From: Nitrosomonas sp.
GTDB taxonomy: Bacteria > Pseudomonadota > Gammaproteobacteria > Burkholderiales > Nitrosomonadaceae
Direction: 5' to 3'
Length of the DNA: 64,000 nt
Assembly (NCBI GenBank): GCA_016708955.1
Contig: JADJES010000001.1
Span: forward strand, 62,001 to 126,000
Under the pieces are notes generated by a model. It did not search any database, was not told the origin of the DNA, and was given only the letters and a program-made list of their open reading frames with translations. This document shows positions 30,317 to 39,777 of this stretch, piece by piece. How positions within the stretch are numbered: position 1 is the stretch's first letter; each line of letters begins with the position of its first letter. Made by a program: the position numbers and the translations under genes.

Positions 30317-31348
30317 ATGATAATAAAAAATAAGTATAAATGGACAATGTATGGCATTGTTATAGGGTGCCTATTTTTCTGGTTTTCACTGCGTGGCATC
30401 GATATTCATTCTGTGTTAGAGAGCCTTAGGGCTGTTGAGCTCATGCCAGCGATGCTGGTTTTGCCGGCTGGGGTGTTATTCATGTTGATTAAGTCTTGGC
30501 GCTGGGCTGTTATTTTAGGGCCAGTGGCACGCGTGGAGTTGTCATTGCTGCATTCTGCGGTTTATATGGGCACTGCGGCCAATCTAAGTATCGCCCATTC
30601 TGGAGAGCTCCTTAGAGCAATGCTGATCGGGCGGAGATCCCACATAGCAACAACCGCTGTCCTTGCATCGATAGGGGTCGAACGGATTTTTGATTTTATG
30701 GTGGTAGTGGCGCTGTTCGGCGTTCTTTTAATTATTGACCCGCAGTTGCCAGAGTATGTTGCTGTAGCTGGATTTATCGCCCTATTTATGGTTTGGGCAG
30801 GTTTGCTAACAATTGTGGTGCTTTCGGTACCTTCGAAAGTCCGATACCATTTAAGATTGTTGGTAATTAGTCTCCTTCCGGAGAAGTTTCTGGAACTAAA
30901 TAAAAATCAACTCAAGCGGGGGCTCGTGGGTTTTTCAGCATTGAGCAATCCTGCTATAGTAGTCAATGTCTTCTTGCTATCTGTCTTGCAATGGGGTTGT
31001 ATTGTTAGTGCAATCTGGTTATGTGCCTATTCGGCTGGCTATGCATTTACAATCTCTATGGCAATTTCAGTGTGGGTACTTATGGTGATTGGCCTCACAT
31101 TACCATCCTCTCCTGCCCAATTGGGCACGACCCAATTAGCTTTTACATTGGGTCTTTCCATGGCACTTAACGAAACACAGATTCCCTTTGCAGCCTCAGT
31201 TGTCTACACAGTCTGCTTGAATTTGCCCTACATGTTTATTGGTATGATTTGCTGGATAAAGGTCGGCAAAATCGACAGACGAATCGCATCAAAAAACGGT
31301 CTGCCGAAATCGAAAGAAGAGGAAAAAAAGTACAGCAAGATTCCTTAA
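30317..31348 (+). CDS. Flippase-like (LPG-synthase TM / UPF0104) membrane protein
   Basis: 343 residues with about eight hydrophobic helices and the family pattern KSWRWAVILGPVARVELSLL, GELLRAMLIGRRS, ERIFDFMVVVALFG and PSSPAQLGTTQLAF. This is the lysylphosphatidylglycerol-synthase membrane domain without the synthetase part, commonly linked to lipid or glycan export. It opens a co-oriented surface-glycan cluster; the next gene starts 25 bp downstream. Confidence 0.8.
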   Translation: MIIKNKYKWTMYGIVIGCLFFWFSLRGIDIHSVLESLRAVELMPAMLVLPAGVLFMLIKSWRWAVILGPVARVELSLLHSAVYMGTAANLSIAHSGELLRAMLIGRRSHIATTAVLASIGVERIFDFMVVVALFGVLLIIDPQLPEYVAVAGFIALFMVWAGLLTIVVLSVPSKVRYHLRLLVISLLPEKFLELNKNQLKRGLVGFSALSNPAIVVNVFLLSVLQWGCIVSAIWLCAYSAGYAFTISMAISVWVLMVIGLTLPSSPAQLGTTQLAFTLGLSMALNETQIPFAASVVYTVCLNLPYMFIGMICWIKVGKIDRRIASKNGLPKSKEEEKKYSKIP

Positions 31349-31373
31349 CAGTGCCAGTAGAGGAGAAGTCATA

Positions 31374-32540
31374 ATGACCGCAAGATCAGGAGTGAATCGT
31401 AACAATGTGAAGACAATTTTGACACTCTTTGGAACCCGGCCAGAGATAATTAAGCTGGCACCGGTCATATGGGCGATTGAACGAAGTCACGACATTTTGC
31501 GAAGCATCAATGTCTCGTCCTCGCAGCATACAGACCTGCTACGACCCTTTATACACGAACTCGACATAAGCATCGATCATGATCTAGCAGTCATGATGCC
31601 TGGTCAGACACCAAATGCTGTATTGGCACGGGTGCTTGAAGCACTAGAACCATTGCTCCTTGCGGAGCGGCCCGATTTGGTTTTAGTTCAAGGTGATACG
31701 ACAACAGCGATTGCCGGTGCATTGGCAGCTTTTTATGCAAGGATACCCGTGGCTCACGTTGAAGCAGGCCTGCGCACTGGTAATCGCCATAGTCCATTCC
31801 CAGAGGAAATGAATCGTCGTCTAATTACGCAATTGGCGGATCTCCATTTCGCCGCCACCTCAAAAAATGTTGATATTTTACTTTCTGAAGGTGTTCAGAA
31901 AAAGTGCATTGTGCTCACTGGAAACCCGGTTGTTGACGCACTCCAGCACATCCTCGCACGCTCTCCAGCCTCTTCGTCATTCTCTAAATTTCTTGACAGT
32001 TTTGCAGATAAGCGTTTGATTGTACTTACGACACATCGTCGAGAGAATTTCGGGCAGGTTATGTCATCACACCTGAAAGCGCTCCGGCGATTTGTGGGAC
32101 GACATCAAGATGTTGCACTTGTTTTTCCAGTTCACCCAAATCCATCGGTGCGTGCCGTGGTTGATGCGGAATTTACCGGTGCAGAGCGAATCCACTGCAT
32201 TGATCCGCTCAAATATGACGATTTTCTGCACCTACTCTCACGCGCATGGTTAGTAATCTCTGATTCCGGAGGTGTTCAAGAGGAAGTACCTTCACTGGGT
32301 AAACCACTGTTAATCCTGCGTGATACGACTGAACGGCCCGAGGTGCTTGACTGTGGTATTGGGCGACTTGTCGGTCACTCAGGAGAGCGCCTTGAAGAGA
32401 TGCTCGAAGCGGCTCTCTTAGACAAATCATGGTTTGATACAGCTAATACTACGGAAAACCCATTTGGTAAAGGTAATGCCGGGGAACAAATAGCATCGGC
32501 CGTCGCACAATTTCTAGCTGCTGGCGAGGGTGACGCATGA
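31374..32540 (+). CDS. wecB: UDP-N-acetylglucosamine 2-epimerase (non-hydrolysing)
   Basis: 388 residues of the GT-B-fold WecB family, which interconverts UDP-GlcNAc and UDP-ManNAc. Visible motifs are LFGTRPEIIKLAPVIWAIE, QGDTTTAIAGALAAFY, HVEAGLRTGNRHSPFPEEMN, TTHRRENFGQ and SDSGGVQEEVPSLGKP. AGGAGA precedes the ATG. It overlaps the next gene by 4 bp (ATGA), so the polysaccharide deacetylase is coupled. It supplies ManNAc-type sugars for the glycan built by this cluster (inference). Confidence 0.92.
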   Translation: MTARSGVNRNNVKTILTLFGTRPEIIKLAPVIWAIERSHDILRSINVSSSQHTDLLRPFIHELDISIDHDLAVMMPGQTPNAVLARVLEALEPLLLAERPDLVLVQGDTTTAIAGALAAFYARIPVAHVEAGLRTGNRHSPFPEEMNRRLITQLADLHFAATSKNVDILLSEGVQKKCIVLTGNPVVDALQHILARSPASSSFSKFLDSFADKRLIVLTTHRRENFGQVMSSHLKALRRFVGRHQDVALVFPVHPNPSVRAVVDAEFTGAERIHCIDPLKYDDFLHLLSRAWLVISDSGGVQEEVPSLGKPLLILRDTTERPEVLDCGIGRLVGHSGERLEEMLEAALLDKSWFDTANTTENPFGKGNAGEQIASAVAQFLAAGEGDA

Positions 32541-33526
32541 TGGATCAGACACAATCGACTCAAAACGGCAAGCCACTGGCTAGTTTGTCGCTGGATTTGG
32601 ATAACGAGTGGGCTTACCTGAAGACACACGGTGATCCGGCCTGGGAATCCTATCCTTCATATCTCGCTACCGTTGTTCCGCGAATACTGCACGTACTTGC
32701 ACGTCGCAAGCTGCTAATTACGGTATTTGTAGTTGGCCAAGATGCGGCTCTCGAATACAACCACGAAGCGTTAGCGCAAATTGCGGGTGCTGGGCACGAA
32801 ATAGGGAATCACTCCCTGCGCCATGAGCCCTGGTTGCATTTGTACTCTGAACATGATCTCGAGCAGGAGTTGGCAGAGGCTGAGCGGCACATCCAAGCCG
32901 CGACCGGTCAGAAGCCAATAGGTTTTCGCGGACCGGGCTACAGTCAATCGTCAACTATGTTGCGCGTGCTAGCTCGGCGTGGTTATGCCTACGATGCCAG
33001 TTCATTGCCAAGTTTTATTGGTCCGATTGCACGTGCCTACTATTTTGCGACGGGACAATTTGATGCGGAGCAACGCGAGCGTTTGAATCGTCTATTTGGC
33101 AGTTGGAAGGATGGACTCCGGCCGCTCAAGCCATATCGCTGGCGTTTCAATGGAACTTCCTTGCTGGAAATGCCTGTCACGACTTTCCCGGGAATCCGTG
33201 TTCCGATCCATTTGAGCTATGTGATGTATCTAGCCGGGTTCTCCACAGCGCTGGCTCAAGCCTATTTCAATACAGCACTATGGACGTGCCGGCTGTTCAG
33301 CGTAGAGCCGTCGATATTGCTACATCCGCTTGACTTCCTGGGCGGCGAAGATGTACCTCGGCTGCGATTCTTTCCCTCTATGGGGATGAGCGGTCAACAG
33401 AAGATTGCCATTGTTGAACGATGTCTGGATAGTTTGGTTCACCGATTCGATGTGCGTTCAGTTGGTGAACACGCCGCAGTTGTAGCTACTCGAAAAAACT
33501 TGATAGAAGTCGAACCGAACGATTGA
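32537..33526 (+). CDS. Polysaccharide deacetylase family protein
   Basis: 329 residues with a NodB-homology core. The metal-binding acidic motif lies in LSLDLDNEWAY, the HxxxH-type motif is HSLRHE in GNHSLRHEPWLHLY, and FRGPGYSQSS matches the third NodB motif. No signal peptide, so it acts in the cytoplasm on a lipid-linked or nucleotide-linked sugar, perhaps an N-acetyl group of a GlcNAc or ManNAc residue (inference). It lies between wecB (4-bp overlap) and the GT2 gene (36 bp). Confidence 0.85.
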   Translation: MMDQTQSTQNGKPLASLSLDLDNEWAYLKTHGDPAWESYPSYLATVVPRILHVLARRKLLITVFVVGQDAALEYNHEALAQIAGAGHEIGNHSLRHEPWLHLYSEHDLEQELAEAERHIQAATGQKPIGFRGPGYSQSSTMLRVLARRGYAYDASSLPSFIGPIARAYYFATGQFDAEQRERLNRLFGSWKDGLRPLKPYRWRFNGTSLLEMPVTTFPGIRVPIHLSYVMYLAGFSTALAQAYFNTALWTCRLFSVEPSILLHPLDFLGGEDVPRLRFFPSMGMSGQQKIAIVERCLDSLVHRFDVRSVGEHAAVVATRKNLIEVEPND

Positions 33527-33562
33527 TATCCCGCTATTACAATGACAATGTGCTGAGGAAAA

Positions 33563-34273
33563 ATGCTAGATAAAAAAATTATAGTAATGTTGCCCGCATA
33601 CAATGAGGAAAAAGATCTTCCCCCATTGTTGAGCCGTATCCAACTTGCCCTTGATGGATGGGCCGATTATCGAATTCTTGTGGTCGACGATGGTTCTCGT
33701 GATCGGACCGCACAGATTGTGCGTGACGCAGCGGCACAAATGCCTGTAGAGTTGGTGCAACATCCTAGAAACATGGGGCTTGGTGCAGCGATGCGTACGG
33801 GCCTCAAGGCTGCGGCACAAGAGAGCGATGTTGTGATTACATTGGACGCAGACAACTCACAAGATCTAGAATTGATCAAAAGCATGGTAGAACGTCTCGA
33901 GACAGGTTTTGACGTCGTGATTGCGTCTCGATTTCAACCTGGCGCACAGGAAATCGGTGTACCGCCGTTTCGTATATTCCTGAGTCATCTTTCAAGTGCG
34001 GGAATTCGTACATTAATCCGTTATCCGGGCGTGCGTGACTACACCTGTGGATTCCGTGCTTACCGAGCCGAGACGTTACGTAATTTGATCGACAGGTTTG
34101 GCGACAATTTCATTCGCGAAAATGGTTTTTCTTGTATGCTCGAGCTACTGCTGAACTTGCGCGCATTGCATGCTCGCGCCTCAGAAGTACCACTTATACT
34201 CCGATACGACCTTAAAGAAGGCGCCAGTAAGATGCGCATCCTGCCTACGATGTGGCGTTACTTAATACTTTGA
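33563..34273 (+). CDS. Family 2 glycosyltransferase (dolichyl-phosphate-mannose synthase-like), probable C-terminal frameshift
   Basis: 236 residues as read. The GT-A core has MLPAYNEEKDLPPLL, VVDDGSRDRTAQIV and the metal-binding ITLDADNSQD. The frame stops at 34273 right after MWRYLIL. One frame over (-1) the expected family ending continues, LIRGLLPVSWRVASERKRRG and YDKKS, to a stop at 34347. One missing T in the CTTTGA run would explain it: a sequencing error, a mutation or ribosomal slippage. With the shift the gene overlaps the next start (34331) by 17 bp. GAGGA precedes the ATG. Confidence 0.85.
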   Translation: MLDKKIIVMLPAYNEEKDLPPLLSRIQLALDGWADYRILVVDDGSRDRTAQIVRDAAAQMPVELVQHPRNMGLGAAMRTGLKAAAQESDVVITLDADNSQDLELIKSMVERLETGFDVVIASRFQPGAQEIGVPPFRIFLSHLSSAGIRTLIRYPGVRDYTCGFRAYRAETLRNLIDRFGDNFIRENGFSCMLELLLNLRALHARASEVPLILRYDLKEGASKMRILPTMWRYLIL

Positions 34274-34330
34274 TTCGCGGATTGTTGCCGGTCTCCTGGC
34301 GTGTGGCATCAGAGCGTAAAAGACGCGGCT

Positions 34331-35692
34331 ATGATAAAAAATCCTAAAGATATTGGCGCTACTAATATGCCAGGCATCATCGGTGCATCATTGAACATTG
34401 CCGTGGTGGGTGGCGGAATCGGTGGTCTGGTGTCAGCTTACTTACTCGCCAAGGCAGGTGCGCGCGTAACTGTCACTGTCTACGAGGCCTCTGATCAACT
34501 TGGCGGTTTGGGCACTTTCTTCCAGTATCGGAACGTATCTCTTGAACGATTTTATCATTGCATGTTGCCAAGCGATCGACACCTGCTTGGCGTGTTGCGT
34601 GAGCTCGGTCTCGAGGATGAGATTTATTGGAAAGAGACCAGTTTTGGGTTTATGCGCGATGGACAACTGTATGGCCTCAATACGCCGCTCGAACTGTTAC
34701 GATTCAGTCCGCTATCCTTGGTTGATAGAATACGTTTCGGTCTGACCGGTTTGTGGGGAAGTGTTTGTTCATCAAATGGACTAGACGATGTAACTTGTGT
34801 TGAATGGTTGACTCGGATTTCTGGGCATCATGCCTTTGAAACCTTTTGGAAGCCGATGCTGCAAGCCAAATTCGGTGATCGGTATCATGAAGTCCCCGCT
34901 CTCTGGTTTTGGACACGCTTCAACCGTGAAAAAGGCGGTGGAAAAAAGGAATGCAAAGGATACATCCGTGGCGGCTACCGACGCATCATAGCTGCTTTGG
35001 CTGAAGCGATCGAAGCGCACGGCGGCACAATTAGATTACAAGCACCCATGGAGAAATTGGATCTTACGGAAGACGGACGACCCACAGTCCATGTCGCACA
35101 GGAAAATCCTCATGTGTATGATCGCATTGTAGTAACAACCCCTATTTTCGCGCTACGCAAAGCAATGGCAGATGGTCAATTAGCCAGCGTTGCCGAACAA
35201 ATTGACGCGGGAATCGATATGCAAGGCGTGGTTAATGCTGTGTTCACGCTACGTCGTGGATTAACAAAGCATTACTGGGTTGCTACGATTGATGAAGAAA
35301 TTCCGTTTCAGGGTATCGTGGAGAGTACAACGCTGCTTGAGAAAACCGATACCGCTGGCGTGCATCTGGTTTATCTGATGAATTATGTACACCGTACGGA
35401 CTTACGGTTCCACCAAAGTGATGCTGAGATTCTGGATGCCTACATGACCGGGCTGAAGCGGCTTTTTCCTGACCTTGTGGATGAAGATGTGATTGACCGG
35501 TTTGTGTTTCGGTCACCTTTCGTAGAGCCGATTTATACCACGGGTTATCAACAGCGCAAACCACCTACAACCTTGCTTCCGGGAAAGCTATATTTAGCTA
35601 CGACCACGCAAGTCTACCCGGTGGTTACTTCCTGGGATGGTGCCGCTGGTTTAGCACACAGGGTCATTGACGAACTGCTCAGTCAGGCATAA
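34331..35692 (+). CDS. FAD-dependent oxidoreductase (amine oxidase / HemY-like fold)
   Basis: 453 residues from the ATG at 34331. The dinucleotide-binding motif NIAVVGGGIGGLVSAYLLA (about 26-44) is followed by VYEASDQLGGLG. The remainder, with FYHCMLPSDRHLLG, WFWTRFNREKGGG and a C-terminal QVYPVVTSWDGAAGLAHRVI, matches the COG1232-like group that includes UDP-galactopyranose-mutase-like proteins. In glycan clusters these often act on lipid-linked sugars, but the substrate is unknown. The long frame starting at 34301 overlaps the shifted end of the GT2 gene. Confidence 0.8.
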   Translation: MIKNPKDIGATNMPGIIGASLNIAVVGGGIGGLVSAYLLAKAGARVTVTVYEASDQLGGLGTFFQYRNVSLERFYHCMLPSDRHLLGVLRELGLEDEIYWKETSFGFMRDGQLYGLNTPLELLRFSPLSLVDRIRFGLTGLWGSVCSSNGLDDVTCVEWLTRISGHHAFETFWKPMLQAKFGDRYHEVPALWFWTRFNREKGGGKKECKGYIRGGYRRIIAALAEAIEAHGGTIRLQAPMEKLDLTEDGRPTVHVAQENPHVYDRIVVTTPIFALRKAMADGQLASVAEQIDAGIDMQGVVNAVFTLRRGLTKHYWVATIDEEIPFQGIVESTTLLEKTDTAGVHLVYLMNYVHRTDLRFHQSDAEILDAYMTGLKRLFPDLVDEDVIDRFVFRSPFVEPIYTTGYQQRKPPTTLLPGKLYLATTTQVYPVVTSWDGAAGLAHRVIDELLSQA

Positions 35693-36225
35693 CAAATCGG
35701 ATGATTTGGAAGCTATTTGGTTATTGCGCTAAGAGATCTTTAGAATACGCCAGTTCTGATAAAAATTATTACCCGATAGGTTAGATGATTACTAGGAGGC
35801 TGTCCGAGAATAGAGCGATCTACTGCAGAAAAGCTATTTTGGTCATATTTTCCGATTATTCTCGTTAAATAGAATAACTATTCGCCTCAAATAATCGAAA
35901 AATCTGTCTCAAAATAGCTTTCCCTCGCTACGATCACTATTCTTGGACAGACTCCTAGTGTAGTTTCTCGTGCGAATTAAAATTAGTCTCAATTAACTAA
36001 CATGGCGGCATTCGTATATAACAATGTTCAACACATTGCTCTGGAATAATCAAAATCAGCAATGCCCTATTTCTATTATTACTTCTGGCTAAACATAGGG
36101 GAAAACTTGCTAATCCTGAAGTTTACATTGAGCAATCAGACTTGATCAGCAGGAAGAAATTTTCGAATCCGAATGAGAACGATCTATTCGGCGTGTACAA
36201 CTAGACAACAAAAGAGAAGATAGCT
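35693..36225. other. Intergenic stretch with a family-D repeat
   Basis: A 533-bp gap between the oxidoreductase and the large membrane protein. It holds the family-D repeat (35794-35956) and then about 270 bp of AT-rich DNA in which I see no gene; the downstream gene's promoter is probably here. Confidence 0.6.
35794..35956. repeat. Miniature inverted repeat, family D, copy 2
   Basis: About 163 bp with ends AGGAGGCTGTCCGAGAATAG and CTATTCTTGGACAGACTCCT and a non-coding interior with a further inverted segment around AATAATCGAAAAA. It is related at its ends to 23859-24022. Confidence 0.75.
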
Positions 36226-37983
36226 TTGAATTCCAAATCGCATTCGTGCACTACTGACGAGCCAGACAATTTTCCTGCTTGGTGCTCGTTACGTACTTTC
36301 TGTGTGTTGCTTGTGGTGTTCCTTGTTGCGTTGCTGTTCCATTCTGATCTGGCTCCACTCGAAGAAACTCACGGGGATGCGGTGATCTACGTGGACATTT
36401 CCAAAAGAGCGGCAGAGACACAATTGTTGGCCGACTATCATCAGCATGCTCATGAAATCCCGCTTGAACCAGTTGGTTTGCTTTGGCACTTTACACGCAT
36501 TGGACATGTTCTTTTACTCGGTGAAGTTGCCCGGCTATTTGGTACTACTGAAACTGCGCTTGTAGCAATGCAGTGGTTGTATCGAGTCTTCATGGCACTG
36601 GGTGTAACCCTTTGTATCGTGCTTAGCTCGCGCTTGGTCGTCTTATTTAGACCTAATAAACCCGATTCTATTTGGTGGGCAGGATACTTCCTTGGGGCCG
36701 TGTCCTATATTGCCTCAGATAGTTATCGTGGACTTCAAGGACACTTGCTTAGCGAACCTCCAGCGTTCGTAATCTTGGCTCTCTTCGCTGTGATGTTGGT
36801 AAGAGCAGTTGAGCGCCGGTCTCTAGCGGTCGGGGCTTTTGCGGGTTGTTTGCTATTCTTGGTGTTTTTCATCAGAATTGATGCGACTTTGCCGGGAATA
36901 ATTTTCGCAACTGTATTGTTAGCGGCACTAATAATGTCGAGAAAGTTTGATGCTGTGCCAAGCATTATCTTTGCTGGCTTGGTTTCTTTGTTTCTTTACT
37001 TGATATATGCATGGTGGTTTTTCCCATTAGTCAATCTGCAAACCTTGGTGAATTTCTCCTCTGCAGGTAAGGAATTGTTTCCTGGGCCACCAGCCATGAG
37101 TCTATTTAGCATTGCAGTTGCCGGCGGCTTGCTGTGGGTGGGGGCTTGCGCGGCGGTGCCGATGTGGCGCGATCCTTTGGTTCGTTTTGCAATGGTGTGG
37201 CTTGGATTAGCGCTGCTTCCCATGATGATTGATAGTTTGAATTGGCGTGCAGTTCAAGCCCGTATGGGTTTTGATATTGTACTGCCGCTTTTGGTTCTTT
37301 GTGGCGAGGGCTGGAGTTTGATTCTGCGAAATTTTATAAAGCAGCGAAAAATTCGCCCTTTGTTAATCGCATTGGGTTCTGTGATGGTACTGGCATTTGT
37401 ACCCTACTCATTGATACAGCAAGAAACCCGTAACTTGGTAATTAATCACCTGCCGTCTGAAATTCACAAATACCTATTTCCTTCATTGTTGAAAAATGCT
37501 GCTATCGCACCTGTATCGCCGTATCAAGACTCAAGGCTGGGCCTCCTCGTTCGTCCGTTGTCTGAGCGCCGAACTTTTGAGTATTCAAAAATGCGGGCAT
37601 TAGGAGATTATTTGTATGTTCCTGAGAGACCTGCTTATTTACTATGGCCAGGAACTAAAGTGTTACATTTAGTACAACTCGAAGACTACGTAGGACTAAT
37701 CCGGTTTTTTGGTAAAAAATATCCAGAAAATGCTGATATTTTTTTGACAAAGCTTCCGAACAAAGATAAGACCATACCTTGTACTGGACGAGCACCAACA
37801 ATGTTGGAACCTTTGGTTTTTTGCTCAACCCTCGTCTATTCGGATTTGCAAGTTTTGCGGAAAAATAATATTCCATTGTATATTCTTGGTGTCGATGGGT
37901 ACCCTTTACCAGATATGCCTCAATTAAAACTTGAAGTTTTGTTGTCAGAACCGCCGTTCGTGCTGTATGGGATTGCTGAGTAG
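36226..37983 (+). CDS. Polytopic membrane glycosyltransferase-like (GT-C fold) protein
   Basis: 585 residues with a TTG start preceded by GAGAAG. A signal-anchor helix (about 24-44) is followed by an acidic loop with ETHGDAVIYVDISKRA, the position where GT-C enzymes (PMT/ArnT type) carry catalytic acids. About ten more hydrophobic segments follow (to about residue 400), then a C-terminal soluble domain. It ends the surface-glycan cluster and could transfer a sugar from a polyprenyl carrier made by the GT2 enzyme. Weak family identity; topology and context are the evidence. Confidence 0.65.
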   Translation: MNSKSHSCTTDEPDNFPAWCSLRTFCVLLVVFLVALLFHSDLAPLEETHGDAVIYVDISKRAAETQLLADYHQHAHEIPLEPVGLLWHFTRIGHVLLLGEVARLFGTTETALVAMQWLYRVFMALGVTLCIVLSSRLVVLFRPNKPDSIWWAGYFLGAVSYIASDSYRGLQGHLLSEPPAFVILALFAVMLVRAVERRSLAVGAFAGCLLFLVFFIRIDATLPGIIFATVLLAALIMSRKFDAVPSIIFAGLVSLFLYLIYAWWFFPLVNLQTLVNFSSAGKELFPGPPAMSLFSIAVAGGLLWVGACAAVPMWRDPLVRFAMVWLGLALLPMMIDSLNWRAVQARMGFDIVLPLLVLCGEGWSLILRNFIKQRKIRPLLIALGSVMVLAFVPYSLIQQETRNLVINHLPSEIHKYLFPSLLKNAAIAPVSPYQDSRLGLLVRPLSERRTFEYSKMRALGDYLYVPERPAYLLWPGTKVLHLVQLEDYVGLIRFFGKKYPENADIFLTKLPNKDKTIPCTGRAPTMLEPLVFCSTLVYSDLQVLRKNNIPLYILGVDGYPLPDMPQLKLEVLLSEPPFVLYGIAE

Positions 37984-38102
37984 TAGTCGATTAGTCGAGT
38001 TGCCGGTCTTTTACCAAAAAGGCTAATAGATAGAGACAGACAGGACAGAAACTCAACAAATTGCCTGAGCCTGCAAGCAAGGCAGAGGTAGTGGCCAAGA
38101 AT

Positions 38103-38372
38103 CATGCGCGAGAGCAGTTCTTTACCCACAGGCGCTTTTAAAGGCCCGCCTGTATCCCTCACCACCGTGCCGCGCGCAAGACCTTGTGTCGGCGTCAAAG
38201 CGATCCCGCGCACATGATGCGCATCATGCTGCGCTAGTACCTCGATAATGATGCGTTCTTCCTGTCCGGCGCGCAGCACTGAGTGGATCGGCGGCAAATC
38301 GCCATCGAATCTTATATCAACGACACTGCCGCGCACCGAAACGACCACGCCGGTATTTGATAAATTAGACAT
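38103..38372 (-). pseudogene. N-type ATPase beta subunit (atpD), 90-codon 5' fragment
   Basis: The minus strand reads from MSNLSNTGVVVSVRGSVVDI through DLPPIHSVL and GIALTPTQGLARGTVVRDTG to GKELLSRM, the N-terminal domain of an F-type ATPase beta subunit. The opening resembles the sodium-type N-ATPases found in Nitrosomonas and others. After SRM the reading runs on without similarity. No other ATPase genes are nearby, so this is a leftover of a lost operon or a transposition scar. Confidence 0.75.
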
Positions 38373-38403
38373 TCTTCCTATTTCCAGATTCGATATCACA
38401 AGA

Positions 38404-39747
38404 CTATAGCTTCTTTTCTCTTATGCACAAAACAGATTCTGCTTCGAGCGCATCGCGCACATGCGTCAGACGTTGCTCAATTAGCGAACGATCATGCGCG
38501 GATTCGATGCTACGATCGGCCAGCTCGGCAATCCACTGAACATGTTCACGAAGCGCCAACCGGCGGTTTGGACTAACTGTCAGGCCAGCAATGGTATGAA
38601 GCGCGCCGAGCATACGCATCATGATGGCGACATTTCCTGCGGCGCTTCTACGAATCTGATCGTATGAATCGGCCAGCAAGCTGGAAAAACTCGGAGCGAT
38701 AACGATCACTCTCAATTTTTCTCCTACATAGCGGTGTGATGGTGGAAATTTCCGGGGAGCCAGTCGCGCTAGAATCATTGTCAAGTAATCCACACAAATC
38801 ACGGCCGTCGATACGTCGTTAACGCCGGGAGAAAGGGCTTTTAATGCCACATCAACGATCTCCCTAATACCGAAAGCAGGATCCTGCTCCACGGTGCGGT
38901 GGCGGCCTATTTCGTAACACACATTGATGGCGGCAATTGTTTCATTATCTGGGGGAGATTCCAGAGCGAGCGATGCCAGCACAGTATTTTGAACAACGAA
39001 ATCGCCGATGCCGCATTCCATCCGTGCAATGGTATTCCTGTCCTGTGCCAAGTGAAGCAGCGCATCATCATCCAGACTCTGAATGTAGCCGCTCTTCTTT
39101 GCCAGAATTACGTGCCAGTTCCGTTCCTCTATAGGCCGCGGCAGCTGATTTTCATCTTTATCAAATTCACTTTCCGATTTATCCGGAAAAAGCCGATCAA
39201 TGGCCGCGATGGTTTCCTGAGCGACCGAAGCGATGATGCTGGAAGCCTGGATCGAAGAAGCGATATGATGAATAAAGAAAATGAGCACACCCACTCCTCC
39301 CAGCGCCAGAACAAATCCGAAGAATACCGCCAAGCTCGGAACAAATGTTCCCTCATCACCGCTCCGTATGGTGCGCAAAACGATCAGGCAATAAGTAAAA
39401 ATACCGGCAAAAATCCCTAGCGAAGCCTGCGTGACAATGCTCCGCATAAAGTTCCGAAGGATGCGCGAGGTGTATTGGTTCGCTACCAGTGCCAGAGCCA
39501 CCAGTGTCATGGAAAACGTGATGCCCATCACAGACATCATCGAACCGGCAAGTGTCGACAACATGCCGCGGGCGCCTTCCGCCCCAGCTCCAAACAGGTG
39601 CGGCCATTGAGCCAGCCAAATATCGTTCTCAGCGGAATCCACCTGGATCAACGTAATCGCAAGCACAATGCTAAATGCAACAATCACCGTAGGCATAAAC
39701 CAGAAGCTCGAGCGAAAGTTGCTAAAATGTTGTTTAAGTTTATTCAT
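38404..39747 (-). CDS. DUF2254 membrane protein
   Basis: 447 residues. Four membrane helices occupy the N-terminal 170 residues, with the signature GMLSTLAGSMMSVMGITFSM and TLVALALVANQYTSRIL. A long cytoplasmic domain follows, with GDFVVQNTVLASL and ALKALSPGVNDVSTAVICVD. This matches DUF2254, a family of predicted membrane proteins of unknown role. It is encoded alone between the atpD and phosphoketolase fragments. Confidence 0.85.
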   Translation of the reverse strand: MNKLKQHFSNFRSSFWFMPTVIVAFSIVLAITLIQVDSAENDIWLAQWPHLFGAGAEGARGMLSTLAGSMMSVMGITFSMTLVALALVANQYTSRILRNFMRSIVTQASLGIFAGIFTYCLIVLRTIRSGDEGTFVPSLAVFFGFVLALGGVGVLIFFIHHIASSIQASSIIASVAQETIAAIDRLFPDKSESEFDKDENQLPRPIEERNWHVILAKKSGYIQSLDDDALLHLAQDRNTIARMECGIGDFVVQNTVLASLALESPPDNETIAAINVCYEIGRHRTVEQDPAFGIREIVDVALKALSPGVNDVSTAVICVDYLTMILARLAPRKFPPSHRYVGEKLRVIVIAPSFSSLLADSYDQIRRSAAGNVAIMMRMLGALHTIAGLTVSPNRRLALREHVQWIAELADRSIESAHDRSLIEQRLTHVRDALEAESVLCIREKKL

Positions 39748-39777
39748 AAGTCAAGATCTGATATTTCGGTAAATGGG

